Shown piece after piece: positions 26,581 through 36,257 of a stretch of DNA of 46,093 nucleotides. Position 1 is the stretch's first letter. Every line of letters begins with the position of its first letter. Below the pieces are notes generated by a model. It was not told where the DNA came from. It saw only the letters and a program-made list of their open reading frames with translations, and did no database searches. Origin of the DNA: an uncultured Pedobacter sp. (GTDB taxonomy: Bacteria > Bacteroidota > Bacteroidia > Sphingobacteriales > Sphingobacteriaceae). The position numbers were made by a program, and so were the translations under genes. The stretch spans positions 1 through 46,093 of the forward strand of contig NZ_CAJYOJ010000046.1 in assembly GCF_913776295.1 (NCBI RefSeq), in the 5' to 3' direction.

Positions 26581-26622
26581 CAAAGCTCCACAGCGGGATC
26601 GGTCTGCGGCGCTTTTTTTATG
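26581..26622 (+). terminator. Terminator after the ChaN-like gene
   Basis: An imperfect hairpin (AAGCTCCACAG pairing with CTGCGGCGCTT, two mismatches) is followed by TTTTTTT, just after the ChaN-like gene's stop and running into the end of the convergent mscL gene. Confidence 0.6.
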
Positions 26623-27067
26623 CTTTTGCTTTTAGCAAATCTCTAATTTCGGTTAAAAGCACCTCTTCTTTTGTAGGTACAGGTGGGGTAGCAACTGCTA
26701 CAGCCTCTTCTTTCTTTTTCATCCGGTTAATGGTTTTAACCATAATAAAAACAATTAAGGCCAGTAAAAAGAAGTTTATCGCAACGGTAATAAAATTGCC
26801 ATATGCAAATATAGCCGCATCTGGAGCAGCTTTTTTAGCATCGGCCAATGATGCGCCCTTGGGGATTAGCTCCGATCCTTTACCCATTGCAAAATAAATG
26901 CTGCTGAAATCTGGCTTACCTACCATAGCCGCTACAACAGGCATAATCAAATCTTCAATGATACTGGTTACAATCTTACCGAAAGCACCGCCGATGATTA
27001 CTCCGACTGCTAAATCGAAAGCGTTGCCCTTAATGGCAAATTCTTTAAATTCTTTTACAAATCCCAT
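26618..27067 (-). CDS. mscL: Large-conductance mechanosensitive channel MscL
   Basis: This 149-residue inner-membrane channel opens under osmotic downshock. The N-terminus 'GFVKEFKEFAIKGNAFDLAVGVIIGGAFGKIVTSII' (shown in part) is the first helix of the pore. A periplasmic loop and the second helix 'ITVAINFFLLALIVFIMVK' follow, then a charged C-terminal helix 'EVLLTEIRDLLKA'. Its reading frame runs into the terminator of the convergent neighbour. Confidence 0.97.
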   Translation of the reverse strand: MGFVKEFKEFAIKGNAFDLAVGVIIGGAFGKIVTSIIEDLIMPVVAAMVGKPDFSSIYFAMGKGSELIPKGASLADAKKAAPDAAIFAYGNFITVAINFFLLALIVFIMVKTINRMKKKEEAVAVATPPVPTKEEVLLTEIRDLLKAKA

Positions 27068-27209
27068 ACCTTCTGATTAGTTCATTTTTATTTATTTACT
27101 AAAGTAGCAAACATTAAACTCAATACAAACGTTTAGCAAATAATTTTAAAAACCGAACCTATCAATAGGCATTTAGGTCAAATCAGCATAATATCTGAAT
27201 TCTATTGTT

Positions 27210-27217
27210 TATTTTTG
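27210..27217 (+). promoter_or_regulatory. Possible -7 element of rpoN
   Basis: TATTTTTG matches TAnnTTTG and lies 21 bases before the chosen rpoN start codon. No TTG is found at the usual -33 distance, so support is partial. Confidence 0.4.
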
Positions 27218-27238
27218 CCCTATTCTTTTTTATTTACT

Positions 27239-28711
27239 ATGCTAAAACAACATCTACAACAAAAATTATTACAAAAGTTATCGCCGCAACAAATACAGTT
27301 CATCAAACTGTTGCAGGTGCCAACCGTTGCTTTAGATACGCGTGTAAAAGAAGAATTGGAGGACAATCCGGCACTTGAAGATCCAAGTTTAATGACTCAG
27401 GATGAGCCTAAGAGCGAATATGATGATTTAAATGATGGTCCGGAGGATTACGAACAATCATCAGAAGACACCAGTATGGACGAATTTAACGTGGATGATT
27501 ATCTGCAGGACGATTCGGCCAATGATTACAGTACCAATTATAATAACGGCGAAGAAGATGAGGAGAAAAAAGAAACACCAATTGCCATTGAAAGCACCTT
27601 TTTTGAAAGTTTACAAGAGCAATTAGACCTCATACCGCTATCTGATCAGGATTTTATTATCGGTAAACAGATCATTGGCAGTTTGGATGATGATGGTTAT
27701 CTGCGCCGACCGTTGGGATCTATGATTGATGATCTTGCTTTTTCCCAGAATGTGATGGTAGAGGAAGAGGATGTACTGGAAATGTTAAAACTGATCCAGG
27801 GTTTTGATCCCCCGGGTATTGGGGCCAGAGACCTGAAAGAATGTTTATTGATCCAGTTGAAAAGAAAAGATACCAACAATCCGATCATAGTTAAAGCAAT
27901 GAATGTTGTAGAAAACTATCTGGATGAGTTTACGCGTAAGCATTACGATAAACTGGAAAAGAGTTTAGGTTTAGATAGCGAAGAGCTTAAAGAGGTTGTA
28001 AATGAAATTTTACGTTTAAACCCTAAACCTGGTGATGCCAATCAGGTAACCACCAAACAGATGCAGATTATTCCTGACTTTCATATCAGCAATAATGATG
28101 GCGTATTAATTTTGACTTTAAATTCGAAAAATGCCCCGGAATTAAAAGTAAGCAGATCTTATCAGGAGATGTTTGAGCATTACGACAAGGCGGCGTCTAA
28201 AGACAAAAAGCTGAAAGAGGCCGTTCAGTTTGTGAAACAAAAATTAGATTCTGCAAGGTGGTTTATAGATGCGATTAAACAAAGACAACAAACTTTGTTA
28301 AAAACGATGAATGCCATTATGCACTATCAATATGAATATTTTTTAACTGCAGATGAGCGTAAAATGCGCCCAATGATCTTAAAAGATATTGCCGATAAAA
28401 TCGATATGGATATCTCAACCGTATCAAGGGTGGCAAACTCTAAGTACGTGCAAACCGAATTTGGTACTTTTCTGTTAAAATCTTTCTTTTCTGAAGCTAT
28501 ACAGACGGAAAACGGTGAAGAAGTTTCGAATAAAGAGGTGAAAAAGATATTGGAAGACTGTATTGGTAATGAAGATAAACGCAAACCTCTGGCCGATGAG
28601 AAACTAACCGAAATTTTAAAAGATAGAGGTTATAACATTGCCAGAAGAACAGTTGCCAAATACCGGGAACAGATGAATATTCCGGTAGCCAGGCTGAGGA
28701 AAGAACTTTAG
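27239..28711 (+). CDS. rpoN: RNA polymerase sigma-54 factor RpoN
   Basis: This alternative sigma factor of 490 residues depends on enhancer-binding ATPases. The N-terminal Gln/Leu-rich activator-response region (MLKQHLQQKLLQKLSPQQIQ) is followed by a long acidic linker, the core-binding domain, and the C-terminal RpoN box ARRTVAKYRE, an exact match, near the end. The frame opens at 27215, but the ATG at 27239 begins the conserved region and follows the -7-like element. Which genes it serves cannot be told here. Confidence 0.97.
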   Translation: MLKQHLQQKLLQKLSPQQIQFIKLLQVPTVALDTRVKEELEDNPALEDPSLMTQDEPKSEYDDLNDGPEDYEQSSEDTSMDEFNVDDYLQDDSANDYSTNYNNGEEDEEKKETPIAIESTFFESLQEQLDLIPLSDQDFIIGKQIIGSLDDDGYLRRPLGSMIDDLAFSQNVMVEEEDVLEMLKLIQGFDPPGIGARDLKECLLIQLKRKDTNNPIIVKAMNVVENYLDEFTRKHYDKLEKSLGLDSEELKEVVNEILRLNPKPGDANQVTTKQMQIIPDFHISNNDGVLILTLNSKNAPELKVSRSYQEMFEHYDKAASKDKKLKEAVQFVKQKLDSARWFIDAIKQRQQTLLKTMNAIMHYQYEYFLTADERKMRPMILKDIADKIDMDISTVSRVANSKYVQTEFGTFLLKSFFSEAIQTENGEEVSNKEVKKILEDCIGNEDKRKPLADEKLTEILKDRGYNIARRTVAKYREQMNIPVARLRKEL

Positions 28712-28989
28712 TTCAATTTTCAGTTGACAGTTGGCAGTTTTCAGGTAGCAGAAAATTACCGGCTAAGTTTCTTCTGGCCGACCAGACGGCGCTGCAAAAA
28801 ATCCGCTTGTTATTATTGATTTGGAAATGAACGGTCCTGTTTGCTTGGCCGTCTGCTGTCCTGCCATTCGCTATAGTCCCGATGAAAAATCGGGAGCTGC
28901 CGCTGCTGTCAGGTTTAAGATAAAGGGGCTTCCTGCATCCCCGAAAATGAAAACTGCCCGGAACATTTGTATTACCGATAGGATCACTA
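28712..28989. other. Intergenic repeats and hairpin after rpoN
   Basis: Degenerate 'cagttgacagttggcagtt' words are followed by GC-rich sequence with a 7-bp hairpin (TCCCGAT 28877-28883 with ATCGGGA 28889-28895). It resembles the GC-rich dispersed repeats near 7590 and 12410. No gene is seen. Confidence 0.4.
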
Positions 28990-30000
28990 TTACCACATCT
29001 TAATATAAGAAGGCACTTTGTAGATGTTGTTCAGCAATAAACCCAATACGATTTCATGACTTCCATTGCTAACCTTATTTAATTGCGAAGTGGTGAAATC
29101 ATAAGAATAGGTCAGGTTAACCATCTTTCCAATATTGAAACCTGCCATGGCAGCAAAAGAATCGTCTTTACGGTAGCTGCCACCCAACCAGACTTTATCT
29201 TTAAAAGCCAGTTTCAGGTTTACATCTACAGAAACAGGTACGGGTGATACATATTTAACCATAACCGATGGGATAGCAGAAATTTCATCATCGACAAAAA
29301 ATTTATACCCTGCGGTCGCAAAATAATGTGGCACTTCTTTACCCATGTTATAACTGTTATCACCCGTAAAACTTAACTTCTGAGGTAAAATTTGCTGTAC
29401 CGAAACACCTGCAAACATTCTGGCACCATATAACCATAAACCTATACTTAAATCAGGTTTTACCTGGTTAATCAAAGCCCTGTTCATAACCGGATCTACC
29501 GGCATATCGAATGTAAGTGCATTTACATCTAATGCAATACTTGAAATACCTGCAGCCACACCTGCCGAAAGATTAAAATTATTACTTAACTGTAAATGAT
29601 AAGCATAGGTAACATTGGCATCCAACCTTTTTATCGGACCAGTTTTATCTAAAACAGCGGTTACCCCCATGCCATGATGGGATGGAGACGACATATAATT
29701 TTGCGTGTAGTTCCTATCCATCGGATTCCCCGTTTGCTCCGGAAAAGCAGTAAGCGCATTGCTCCATAACTGATTATCGCCCAGCGCCCAATGTGCAGAG
29801 ACAAATGAGGTTTGCGGTGCATCGGTAATACCCGACCATTGTTTACGGTAACCAGCTTTAAAATCAAGGTAATTTTCAATTCCTGACAATGCCGGGTTTA
29901 ACAGATACTGATTAAAAATGTATTGCGTATACTGCGGCTTTTGTTGTGCAAAAACATTTAAAGATGTAAAAAATGTAAGTATGGTAAGTAGCTTCTTCAA
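28990..30000 (-). CDS. PorP/SprF-family type IX secretion outer-membrane protein
   Basis: This 336-residue protein has a signal peptide (LLTILTFFTSLNVFAQ) and the PorP/SprF hallmark 'PQYTQYIFNQYLLNPALSGI'. An outer-membrane barrel with strands such as 'KVWLGGSYRKDDSFAAMAGFN' follows. Such proteins attach or help deliver a specific large T9SS substrate. It starts with TTG one base after the stop of the giant upstream gene; no ATG is available and an in-frame stop lies just upstream. Its partner is almost certainly that upstream protein. Confidence 0.92.
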   Translation of the reverse strand: MKKLLTILTFFTSLNVFAQQKPQYTQYIFNQYLLNPALSGIENYLDFKAGYRKQWSGITDAPQTSFVSAHWALGDNQLWSNALTAFPEQTGNPMDRNYTQNYMSSPSHHGMGVTAVLDKTGPIKRLDANVTYAYHLQLSNNFNLSAGVAAGISSIALDVNALTFDMPVDPVMNRALINQVKPDLSIGLWLYGARMFAGVSVQQILPQKLSFTGDNSYNMGKEVPHYFATAGYKFFVDDEISAIPSVMVKYVSPVPVSVDVNLKLAFKDKVWLGGSYRKDDSFAAMAGFNIGKMVNLTYSYDFTTSQLNKVSNGSHEIVLGLLLNNIYKVPSYIKMW

Positions 30001-30001
30001 T

Positions 30002-33000
30002 TTATCTGATTATAGTGAGCGGTCCTGTTATGGTTTTACGGCCATTTTGTGGATTAATAATGTAATAATAAACGCCAACGGGTAGTGGTTCGTTCTGGTA
30101 GGTACCATCAAACGGGACTTTGTAACCTTTACTGGAGAATACCTTAAGGCCATTTCTGTTGAATATATCTACAGTAGCATTTGGATAGGATTCTAAATAC
30201 TTAATAATCCAGGTATCATTCACATTATCGCCGTTTGGCGTAAAGGTATTAGGTGGTTGTAATGCCTGTAAAACTTTAACCAATACTTTTGACGAAGTTG
30301 AACAACCATCGGGCTGTGTAGTTGCCGTTAAGGTATATTCTGTGTCGTCGTCCGGAGATGCAATCGGATTTAATACATCCGTTCTGTTTAAACCTGTTGC
30401 AGGCGACCAATTATATTTCAGATTTATTCCTTCAGCAGTTGCCGGAATTTCAATCTGTCCGCCCGCCAACACGTAAATCAAGGTACCCGCGTTAGCCACA
30501 GGAGAGGCATACACCTCGATAGTTTTACTTATCGAAGAAAAACAATCGTTATTACCTTTAAAAGTGTAAGTGATGATATGTGATCCAACACCTGCAATCT
30601 TCGGATTAAAAGTGCCATCTGCCTTTATACCATCTCCGGTATATTCGCCGCTACCACCGGCCACTTCTTCTTCATTTTTCTGTTTGGCTTGCGTAATAAT
30701 TACTGTTCCATCACCTTCACAAACAGCTGGCATATCATCAAACAGCAATTGTGGAACGGATTTTAAGGTAACCTGTTTATCTACTGATTTAAAACAACTT
30801 TCACCTGAATAAGCGACCAGCCTGACATTAAAGGTACGATCTGCAGCACCACCAAAAGTATTGTATTCAATTTCTATGTCGCTATCATCAGGATAAGAAA
30901 TGGTTTTATAAATACTGGTTTCATTTGGATAGTCTCTGTAAATTTCAATTTTCGTAATCCTGCCGGCAAATGTAGTGGATGTATTTTTGATTACAATCTT
31001 ATCGCTCACACAAACATTATTTTTTATGATATCAAAATCAGCAGATTTAACCGCCCCGTTAACCGTAAATGTAAGCGTTTTTGACATTTCACAGCCATCT
31101 CCATTTTTAACGATTAAAGCCACGGTATAATCACCAGTTGCAGTTGGCGAAAAAGAACCATCGAAATCGGCCGATGTTGCTACGATACTGCCATTATAGG
31201 TATAAGTCCATTGCGCTGTTAAATCAGTTTGACTTCCATCAGCATTTTTAGATGTATTTTTAAATCTCGCTATCCCATCATCCAAACAGAAATCGGGCAG
31301 TTCAAAATCAGCAGATTGCGGGATAATCACTGTTACATTTTTGCTCTTCGTTTCACTCACACATCCTTTATCACTTTCGGTAATAAGGGTGATCATGTAA
31401 GAACCAGTTGCATTATACTGATGGATGGGATGCTGTTCAGTTGAAGGTGTGCTTCCATCGCCAAAGTCCCAGGTCCACTTTACAATGCTTCCCGGATTTT
31501 CGATCGTAGATTTTTCGGTTAAAATAATCGGTTTGCCTACACATAAACTTTTTACATCAAAATCAGATAGAGGTTTGGGATTGATTAAAATCGGAAATGC
31601 AGCAGATGTTTGGGAACACTTCGAATCGGTCGTGGCCATTAAAACCACGTTGAAAGTCCCTGGTCGGTCATAAACGTGAACAGGATTCTGTTCAGTGGAG
31701 GTTTTTCCATCACCAAAATCCCATAACCACTGTGTAATGCTCCTTGAGTTCGAATTGGATTGACTCTTGTCGGTAAATGGAATTCCAACAGACTGACAAC
31801 CGGTAGCCGGGAATTCAAATGCGGCAGTAGGCTGATTATCAACAGAAAAATCAATAATCAATTCTTCAATGTTGCCACAATTATCAGCGCTGGGCTTGGT
31901 TGCAATTACCTTAAACTGATAATCGCCCGGATTTGGATAGTTTAGCTGGTCAGGATATTTGTAAGTGTAATAGGTATTAATATCATTTGGTCTCGTAAAA
32001 GTATTAACAGGTGCAGGATTTCCATCCGTAAAACTTGGTGCACCCTGAATTTCCCAATCCAGTTTAGTGGCTTGATAGGGCAAATTTATTGTTAAACTTA
32101 TGGGTTCTCCTAAACATCCACTGGTTATAGATTGTCCGGTAACCGTACTGGTAGGCTGAAAGGTAAAATTTTGAATGTTTGCGCCTGCGAGATACGCATA
32201 TGATTCTACAGCACCATAACCATATGAAATTGCAGAGAATCCTCCCGCAGCAGATAATCTGTGTTGGGGCTGCGTGTTGGTTACATCAATCACTGCATAG
32301 CTAAATACATTATCAATAGCCACAAAATTATTCACCGGATTACCATCAAGTCTGAACGATGGTATATCTGCGGTTTTAATAATGACATTTAAATAATATT
32401 TAGAAATCTGGGTAGGCACTCTTACCGATTTAAGATCTGAAAAAACGGTAATGTTATTTAACGTTTGCTCCACAGGATTAAGTACGGTTATTTCAGGGTC
32501 TCCCAAAAACGGTCCCCCCTGTCTTGTATCTTGCGCATTGTTTGGATTGCAGGTTTGCGAGGTCTGATATTGCGCAACAGAAATAGGCTTCGAACCAGAT
32601 ATTACATTTGCCGAAGTGGAAAAAAATGTAACCACCGCACCCTTACTGTAAGGATTGGAAAGTGGGGTGCCGTTGGCATTGGTCGTACTTCCATTCACAG
32701 TTAATATGGTATTATCCTCAGCAACAATTACCCTCATAATATCGGTATTACCATTTAGGGTATTATAAAATGGTGCGGTCACAAAGTTCTTTCCCCAGGC
32801 CGCAACCGAAAAAACCTGCTGATAAAGGTTGTCACCTCCGCTTGGAACACGGCTATTGCCCTCATTACAAAAAGCTGCCCAGGTATTACCCGAAAATACG
32901 GCTATTGGATTACAATTTAAGGCTTTAATGTGGCTTCCTGTTAAATCACCAATTGATTGATATTGATAGATGTCACCTTTATTTAATTTGATGGTAAAAG

Positions 33001-33556
33001 TCGTATTAGCCGTTCTTCCGCCATTTCTTTCATTTTGTTTAGGTGTAATTTCTATATCGGTATTATCAGCTGTTGCCACAATGGTAAATTGTGAAAACCC
33101 TTGTTGATTACCATGATTTTCATAGCTAAAGGCATAATATTCCTGCCCAAGTGTGTTTGTTGGCAATACCAATGTTCCACCGGTACGGGCGTTATTAGAA
33201 ATGATACTGTACAGCGATATTGCTTTAGTTGTCACCACGGTAATAGCCTTGTTACGTTCAACTACATTAGAGCTGCTCATCAACACATTATACGCGTTGG
33301 GATCAATTACAAATGGAAGACAGGAATTTGCAGGAATAGTGGCTCCCGCCGAAGATACCAGAACCCCTCCGATGTAAACTTTATAATCAGTTGCCTGATC
33401 CGCTGATAAAAACAAGGTTAATCTGGAGTTATTACCATCAACATGCCCTGCATAAGGAATATAAAAATCTTTTCCCTTATTCGATGTATTTTGCGCAAAA
33501 GAAAAAAGGCTGGCAGAAAGCAAGAAAAACAAAACCAATAACCAATGCTTATTCAT
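30002..33556 (-). CDS. Large PKD-domain adhesin-like protein with type IX (type B) sorting domain
   Basis: This secreted protein of 1184 residues starts with a signal peptide (MNKHWLLVLFFLLSASLFSFAQ). The first half (about 25-480) resembles IgGFc-binding-protein-like domains ('GKDFYIPYAG' onward). At least two PKD repeats follow ('QWLWDFGDGKTSTEQNPVHVY', 'KWTWDFGDGSTPSTEQHPIHQY', shown in part). It ends with a gliding-motility CHU_C domain ('NTFTPNGDNVNDTW' to 'GVYYYIINP'), which directs type IX export. GTG at 33559 is also in frame; ATG at 33556 is preferred. It is transcribed just ahead of its PorP/SprF partner. Confidence 0.9.
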   Translation of the reverse strand: MNKHWLLVLFFLLSASLFSFAQNTSNKGKDFYIPYAGHVDGNNSRLTLFLSADQATDYKVYIGGVLVSSAGATIPANSCLPFVIDPNAYNVLMSSSNVVERNKAITVVTTKAISLYSIISNNARTGGTLVLPTNTLGQEYYAFSYENHGNQQGFSQFTIVATADNTDIEITPKQNERNGGRTANTTFTIKLNKGDIYQYQSIGDLTGSHIKALNCNPIAVFSGNTWAAFCNEGNSRVPSGGDNLYQQVFSVAAWGKNFVTAPFYNTLNGNTDIMRVIVAEDNTILTVNGSTTNANGTPLSNPYSKGAVVTFFSTSANVISGSKPISVAQYQTSQTCNPNNAQDTRQGGPFLGDPEITVLNPVEQTLNNITVFSDLKSVRVPTQISKYYLNVIIKTADIPSFRLDGNPVNNFVAIDNVFSYAVIDVTNTQPQHRLSAAGGFSAISYGYGAVESYAYLAGANIQNFTFQPTSTVTGQSITSGCLGEPISLTINLPYQATKLDWEIQGAPSFTDGNPAPVNTFTRPNDINTYYTYKYPDQLNYPNPGDYQFKVIATKPSADNCGNIEELIIDFSVDNQPTAAFEFPATGCQSVGIPFTDKSQSNSNSRSITQWLWDFGDGKTSTEQNPVHVYDRPGTFNVVLMATTDSKCSQTSAAFPILINPKPLSDFDVKSLCVGKPIILTEKSTIENPGSIVKWTWDFGDGSTPSTEQHPIHQYNATGSYMITLITESDKGCVSETKSKNVTVIIPQSADFELPDFCLDDGIARFKNTSKNADGSQTDLTAQWTYTYNGSIVATSADFDGSFSPTATGDYTVALIVKNGDGCEMSKTLTFTVNGAVKSADFDIIKNNVCVSDKIVIKNTSTTFAGRITKIEIYRDYPNETSIYKTISYPDDSDIEIEYNTFGGAADRTFNVRLVAYSGESCFKSVDKQVTLKSVPQLLFDDMPAVCEGDGTVIITQAKQKNEEEVAGGSGEYTGDGIKADGTFNPKIAGVGSHIITYTFKGNNDCFSSISKTIEVYASPVANAGTLIYVLAGGQIEIPATAEGINLKYNWSPATGLNRTDVLNPIASPDDDTEYTLTATTQPDGCSTSSKVLVKVLQALQPPNTFTPNGDNVNDTWIIKYLESYPNATVDIFNRNGLKVFSSKGYKVPFDGTYQNEPLPVGVYYYIINPQNGRKTITGPLTIIR

Positions 33557-33791
33557 CACTTATCAGTCCAGTTTAAAAACGTTGTACATGTTTGCTTGAT
33601 TAGGTATGCAATATACTATTAATCAAATTACATGAAAACAATTATAAAATTTTTTGGAAATAAAATTCTATTTCGTGTAATAAAACGAAGAGATTAGTGT
33701 AAAGATATTTGAGATACGAATGAATTTCGTATTAAAAGAAGCAAACCTGGTTGATATATGAGTAATAAAAAGAAGACTACATCGTCAATTG

Positions 33792-33998
33792 TCAATCATT
33801 AGTTAGATCGGACTGATCGCCGCTACCATATTTCTCAGAGAAATCTTTAGCTTTTTCATCTGCGTCGATATCATTATGTGCTTCAGGCTCCAGGTTTTCG
33901 TCTAAACGTTCATTCCAATTGTCAAGCCCCTTTTCAGGATTTCTTGCATTTTCTTCGGTGAAATTAGATTTTGGCAGATCTTGTTTTTGATTTTCCAT
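33792..33998 (-). CDS. Small acidic hydrophilic protein
   Basis: This 68-residue very acidic protein has no membrane segment and no known domain. It has 'NPEKGLDNWNERLDENLEPEAHNDIDADEKAKDF' composition (in part). It probably is real because the frame is intact and compact between flanking genes, but it is not recognised. It lies 59 bases downstream of tatA on the same strand and may be cotranscribed. Confidence 0.5.
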   Translation of the reverse strand: MENQKQDLPKSNFTEENARNPEKGLDNWNERLDENLEPEAHNDIDADEKAKDFSEKYGSGDQSDLTND

Positions 33999-34057
33999 TT
34001 TTAGCTATTTAGTTTAGTTTAAACAGCACCCGTAAAGGAATGTTTCAATTACAAAGA

Positions 34058-34198
34058 TTATTTAACCGGGGGCTCATTTTTGGCATCCTTAAATTCTTTT
34101 ACACTCTTACCGATCCCCTTCATCAGCTCAGGAAGTTTCTTACCCCCAAAAATGAGCAGAATAACAACTCCGATTAAAATAATTTCTATTGCAGACAT
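34058..34198 (-). CDS. tatA: Sec-independent protein translocase TatA
   Basis: This very short TatA of 46 residues (family usually 55-90) was read directly from the minus strand. It begins MSAIEIILIGVVILLIFGGK, the membrane helix, then the conserved 'KKLPELMKGIGKSVKEFKDA' amphipathic helix and a short KNEPPVK tail. TatA forms the channel that exports folded proteins. No tatC is in the window. A bidirectional reading in the opposite strand is a shadow of this gene. Confidence 0.9.
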   Translation of the reverse strand: MSAIEIILIGVVILLIFGGKKLPELMKGIGKSVKEFKDAKNEPPVK

Positions 34199-34502
34199 AT
34201 CATTATATTTTTTAACAATATACGTGAATTCGTTTGAATCGGATCCTCCGATTACAGGTTTATGGGAAGTTCAGTATTGACGGAATACGAAAAACGCAGT
34301 CTTTAGAAACATTTAAAGACCCTTTCAGAGAGGTAATTTGAAAACTCTACTTATTTACACCCCTGATAGAATGAGTTGAAGAATCTGAAACTTGTATAAA
34401 TTAAAGTAAAAGCATGAGGATTTTTTAAAATATAGGGTAAAGGATGAGGGCAAATACATTACACGATCTATCTTTAAGCCCATAAACCGATAATTGTTCT
34501 TT

Positions 34503-35381
34503 TTAGACAATCCATGTAAGGCCTATTAAACCAGAAAGGCATTTAATGTTCGTTTTTTTAATTTTTGGCCCCGCACCATTACGCATAAATTCGGCTAAAC
34601 CTTTTAATTGTTTAATCGACTTTATCGCTTCATATCCTTCATAGGAAGTTCTGATTTTGTTCAACAGCATGGTATCTGTTTTAAACAGGTCGCTTTCCAC
34701 CAATAAGCCTTTATCCAGAAAGCGCTTAATCAGTTCAGCCATTTTACCATTGGCATATAAATGTAGAGGCAATTTAAACACATCATTATTCAGCTTCTCG
34801 AAAGCTTCATTAATCCAGGCTACTTCGGTTCCTGCGTTAACCGCTATTTTTCCATCTTTCAGAACAACAGCAGTTAAAAATTCGCGGGCGCGCTGACGGG
34901 AAATCACCCCACCATGAACGCCATCACGTAAAGTATAATCTAAACGATCGGCACAGAGCGCCGGTAAGGGCTGTTCTAAAATATCAAAAGTACCATGCAA
35001 AATCTGGCTAACATTATATCCATATTTCAACAGTATACCTGGCACTTCTGATTTGCATAAAACTTCAGCAAAAACCTTTTCATGATAATCTTCATCCGTA
35101 TTTCCGAAAACATAATCGCCCACATGCGAAAAAGCGGTATGCGAAATATCATGTAGCAGGCCTGCAATTTGCTCCAGTTCGGAACCACCCAATGTCCTGA
35201 TTAACATGGTCACCCCAATAGCATGCTCCAGCCGCGAATGACAGATATCCGGATTGACCAAAAATATAGCACCACTTTGGTGAATCCCACCCAACCTTTT
35301 TAAAGCATCAGTATTCAACAGATCGGAAAATACCATGGGCAATTCCATCTTACCATATAAAAAATCATTCACATTAATCAT
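34503..35381 (-). CDS. HD-domain phosphohydrolase
   Basis: This metal-dependent hydrolase of about 292 residues is related to dGTPase-like HD proteins. Metal ligands are visible in 'HSRLEHAIGVTML', 'LLHDISHTAFSHVGDYVFG' (the HD pair) and 'ALCADRLDYTLRDGVHGG'. The frame opens at 35435, but the ATG at 35381 (MINVNDFLYGKMEL) fits better: the sequence before it contains a TATTTTTG -7 element (35406-35413). Its substrate is not known; nucleotides are typical. Confidence 0.85.
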   Translation of the reverse strand: MINVNDFLYGKMELPMVFSDLLNTDALKRLGGIHQSGAIFLVNPDICHSRLEHAIGVTMLIRTLGGSELEQIAGLLHDISHTAFSHVGDYVFGNTDEDYHEKVFAEVLCKSEVPGILLKYGYNVSQILHGTFDILEQPLPALCADRLDYTLRDGVHGGVISRQRAREFLTAVVLKDGKIAVNAGTEVAWINEAFEKLNNDVFKLPLHLYANGKMAELIKRFLDKGLLVESDLFKTDTMLLNKIRTSYEGYEAIKSIKQLKGLAEFMRNGAGPKIKKTNIKCLSGLIGLTWIV

Positions 35382-35405
35382 ATCACTGTGCCTTAGTTCA
35401 AAAAA

Positions 35406-35413
35406 CAAAAATA
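35406..35413 (-). promoter_or_regulatory. Possible -7 element of the HD-domain gene
   Basis: TATTTTTG on the minus strand matches TAnnTTTG and lies 24 bases before the chosen ATG, arguing that the longer reading frame is not the true start. A TTG lies upstream at a slightly long 24-base spacing. Confidence 0.45.
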
Positions 35414-35596
35414 CTAAATTATTTAGTTTAATCATAACAAATTATCATAAATACAGTTTGAAAAAACCAAAATAATTAGCTTAAAAACCAACTTTCAATT
35501 ATTTTGAAAGCTATTATTACAATTTCATGATCAATAAAAAGCCTTTAACAAAAACAAGGAATTTGATTAAGCGTTATACTTGTAAAAAACAGCTAT

Positions 35597-36250
35597 ATGG
35601 CAACTGCTCAACAAATTAGAAAAGGGTATTTAGATTATGTTTTAACGAATAACGAAAAGCCAAAATCGGTTTATGTTTTTGCAAAAAAGCTTAAGATTAC
35701 TGAGGCCGATTTTTATCAGTTTTTCTCTTCTTTCGAAAGCATTGAAAAAACAATCTGGTTTGAACTCACTTTCGAAACCATTAATAAAATAAAAGCACAG
35801 GAAATTTGGCTCCAGTATACGGCGAGGGAAAAAATGCTCTCTTTCTTTTACAGTTATCTGGAAAATCTGAAGAATGAGCGAAGTTTTGTCATTTATAGTT
35901 TGAAACATCATCGTGGTAAGTTTTCTACTCCGGAAGTACTTGCAGGTGTTAAACCCATTTTTGAAAACTTTGCACAAGAAATTATTGAAGAAGGGTTAGA
36001 GAGCGGCGAACTTGCTGAACGTCGTTTTTTAAGCAAAAGATATAAAGATGCTTTATGGATTCAGTTTGCCTTTATTCTTAATTTCTGGATCGACGATGAC
36101 AGTGAGGGTTTTGAAAAAAGCGACGAAGCTATAGAAAAAGGCATTAATGTTACTTTCGATCTTTTCCAGCACTCTCCAATCGATAATTTACTGGAATACG
36201 GAAAGTTTTTATCTAGAAATGGGAAGTTTGCAGAAAAAATGAGGTTTTAA
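35597..36250 (+). CDS. TetR-like transcriptional regulator
   Basis: This 217-residue protein has an N-terminal helix-turn-helix region ('VYVFAKKLKITEADFYQFFSSFESIEKTIW', in part) that resembles TetR regulators but is more divergent than most. The C-terminal helical domain has 'FILNFWIDDDSEGFEKSDEAIEKGINVTFDLFQ'. It lies 7 bases before the AarF-like kinase gene on the same strand, so both probably act in one process. The ligand is unknown. Confidence 0.75.
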   Translation: MATAQQIRKGYLDYVLTNNEKPKSVYVFAKKLKITEADFYQFFSSFESIEKTIWFELTFETINKIKAQEIWLQYTAREKMLSFFYSYLENLKNERSFVIYSLKHHRGKFSTPEVLAGVKPIFENFAQEIIEEGLESGELAERRFLSKRYKDALWIQFAFILNFWIDDDSEGFEKSDEAIEKGINVTFDLFQHSPIDNLLEYGKFLSRNGKFAEKMRF

Positions 36251-36257
36251 ACACCAG

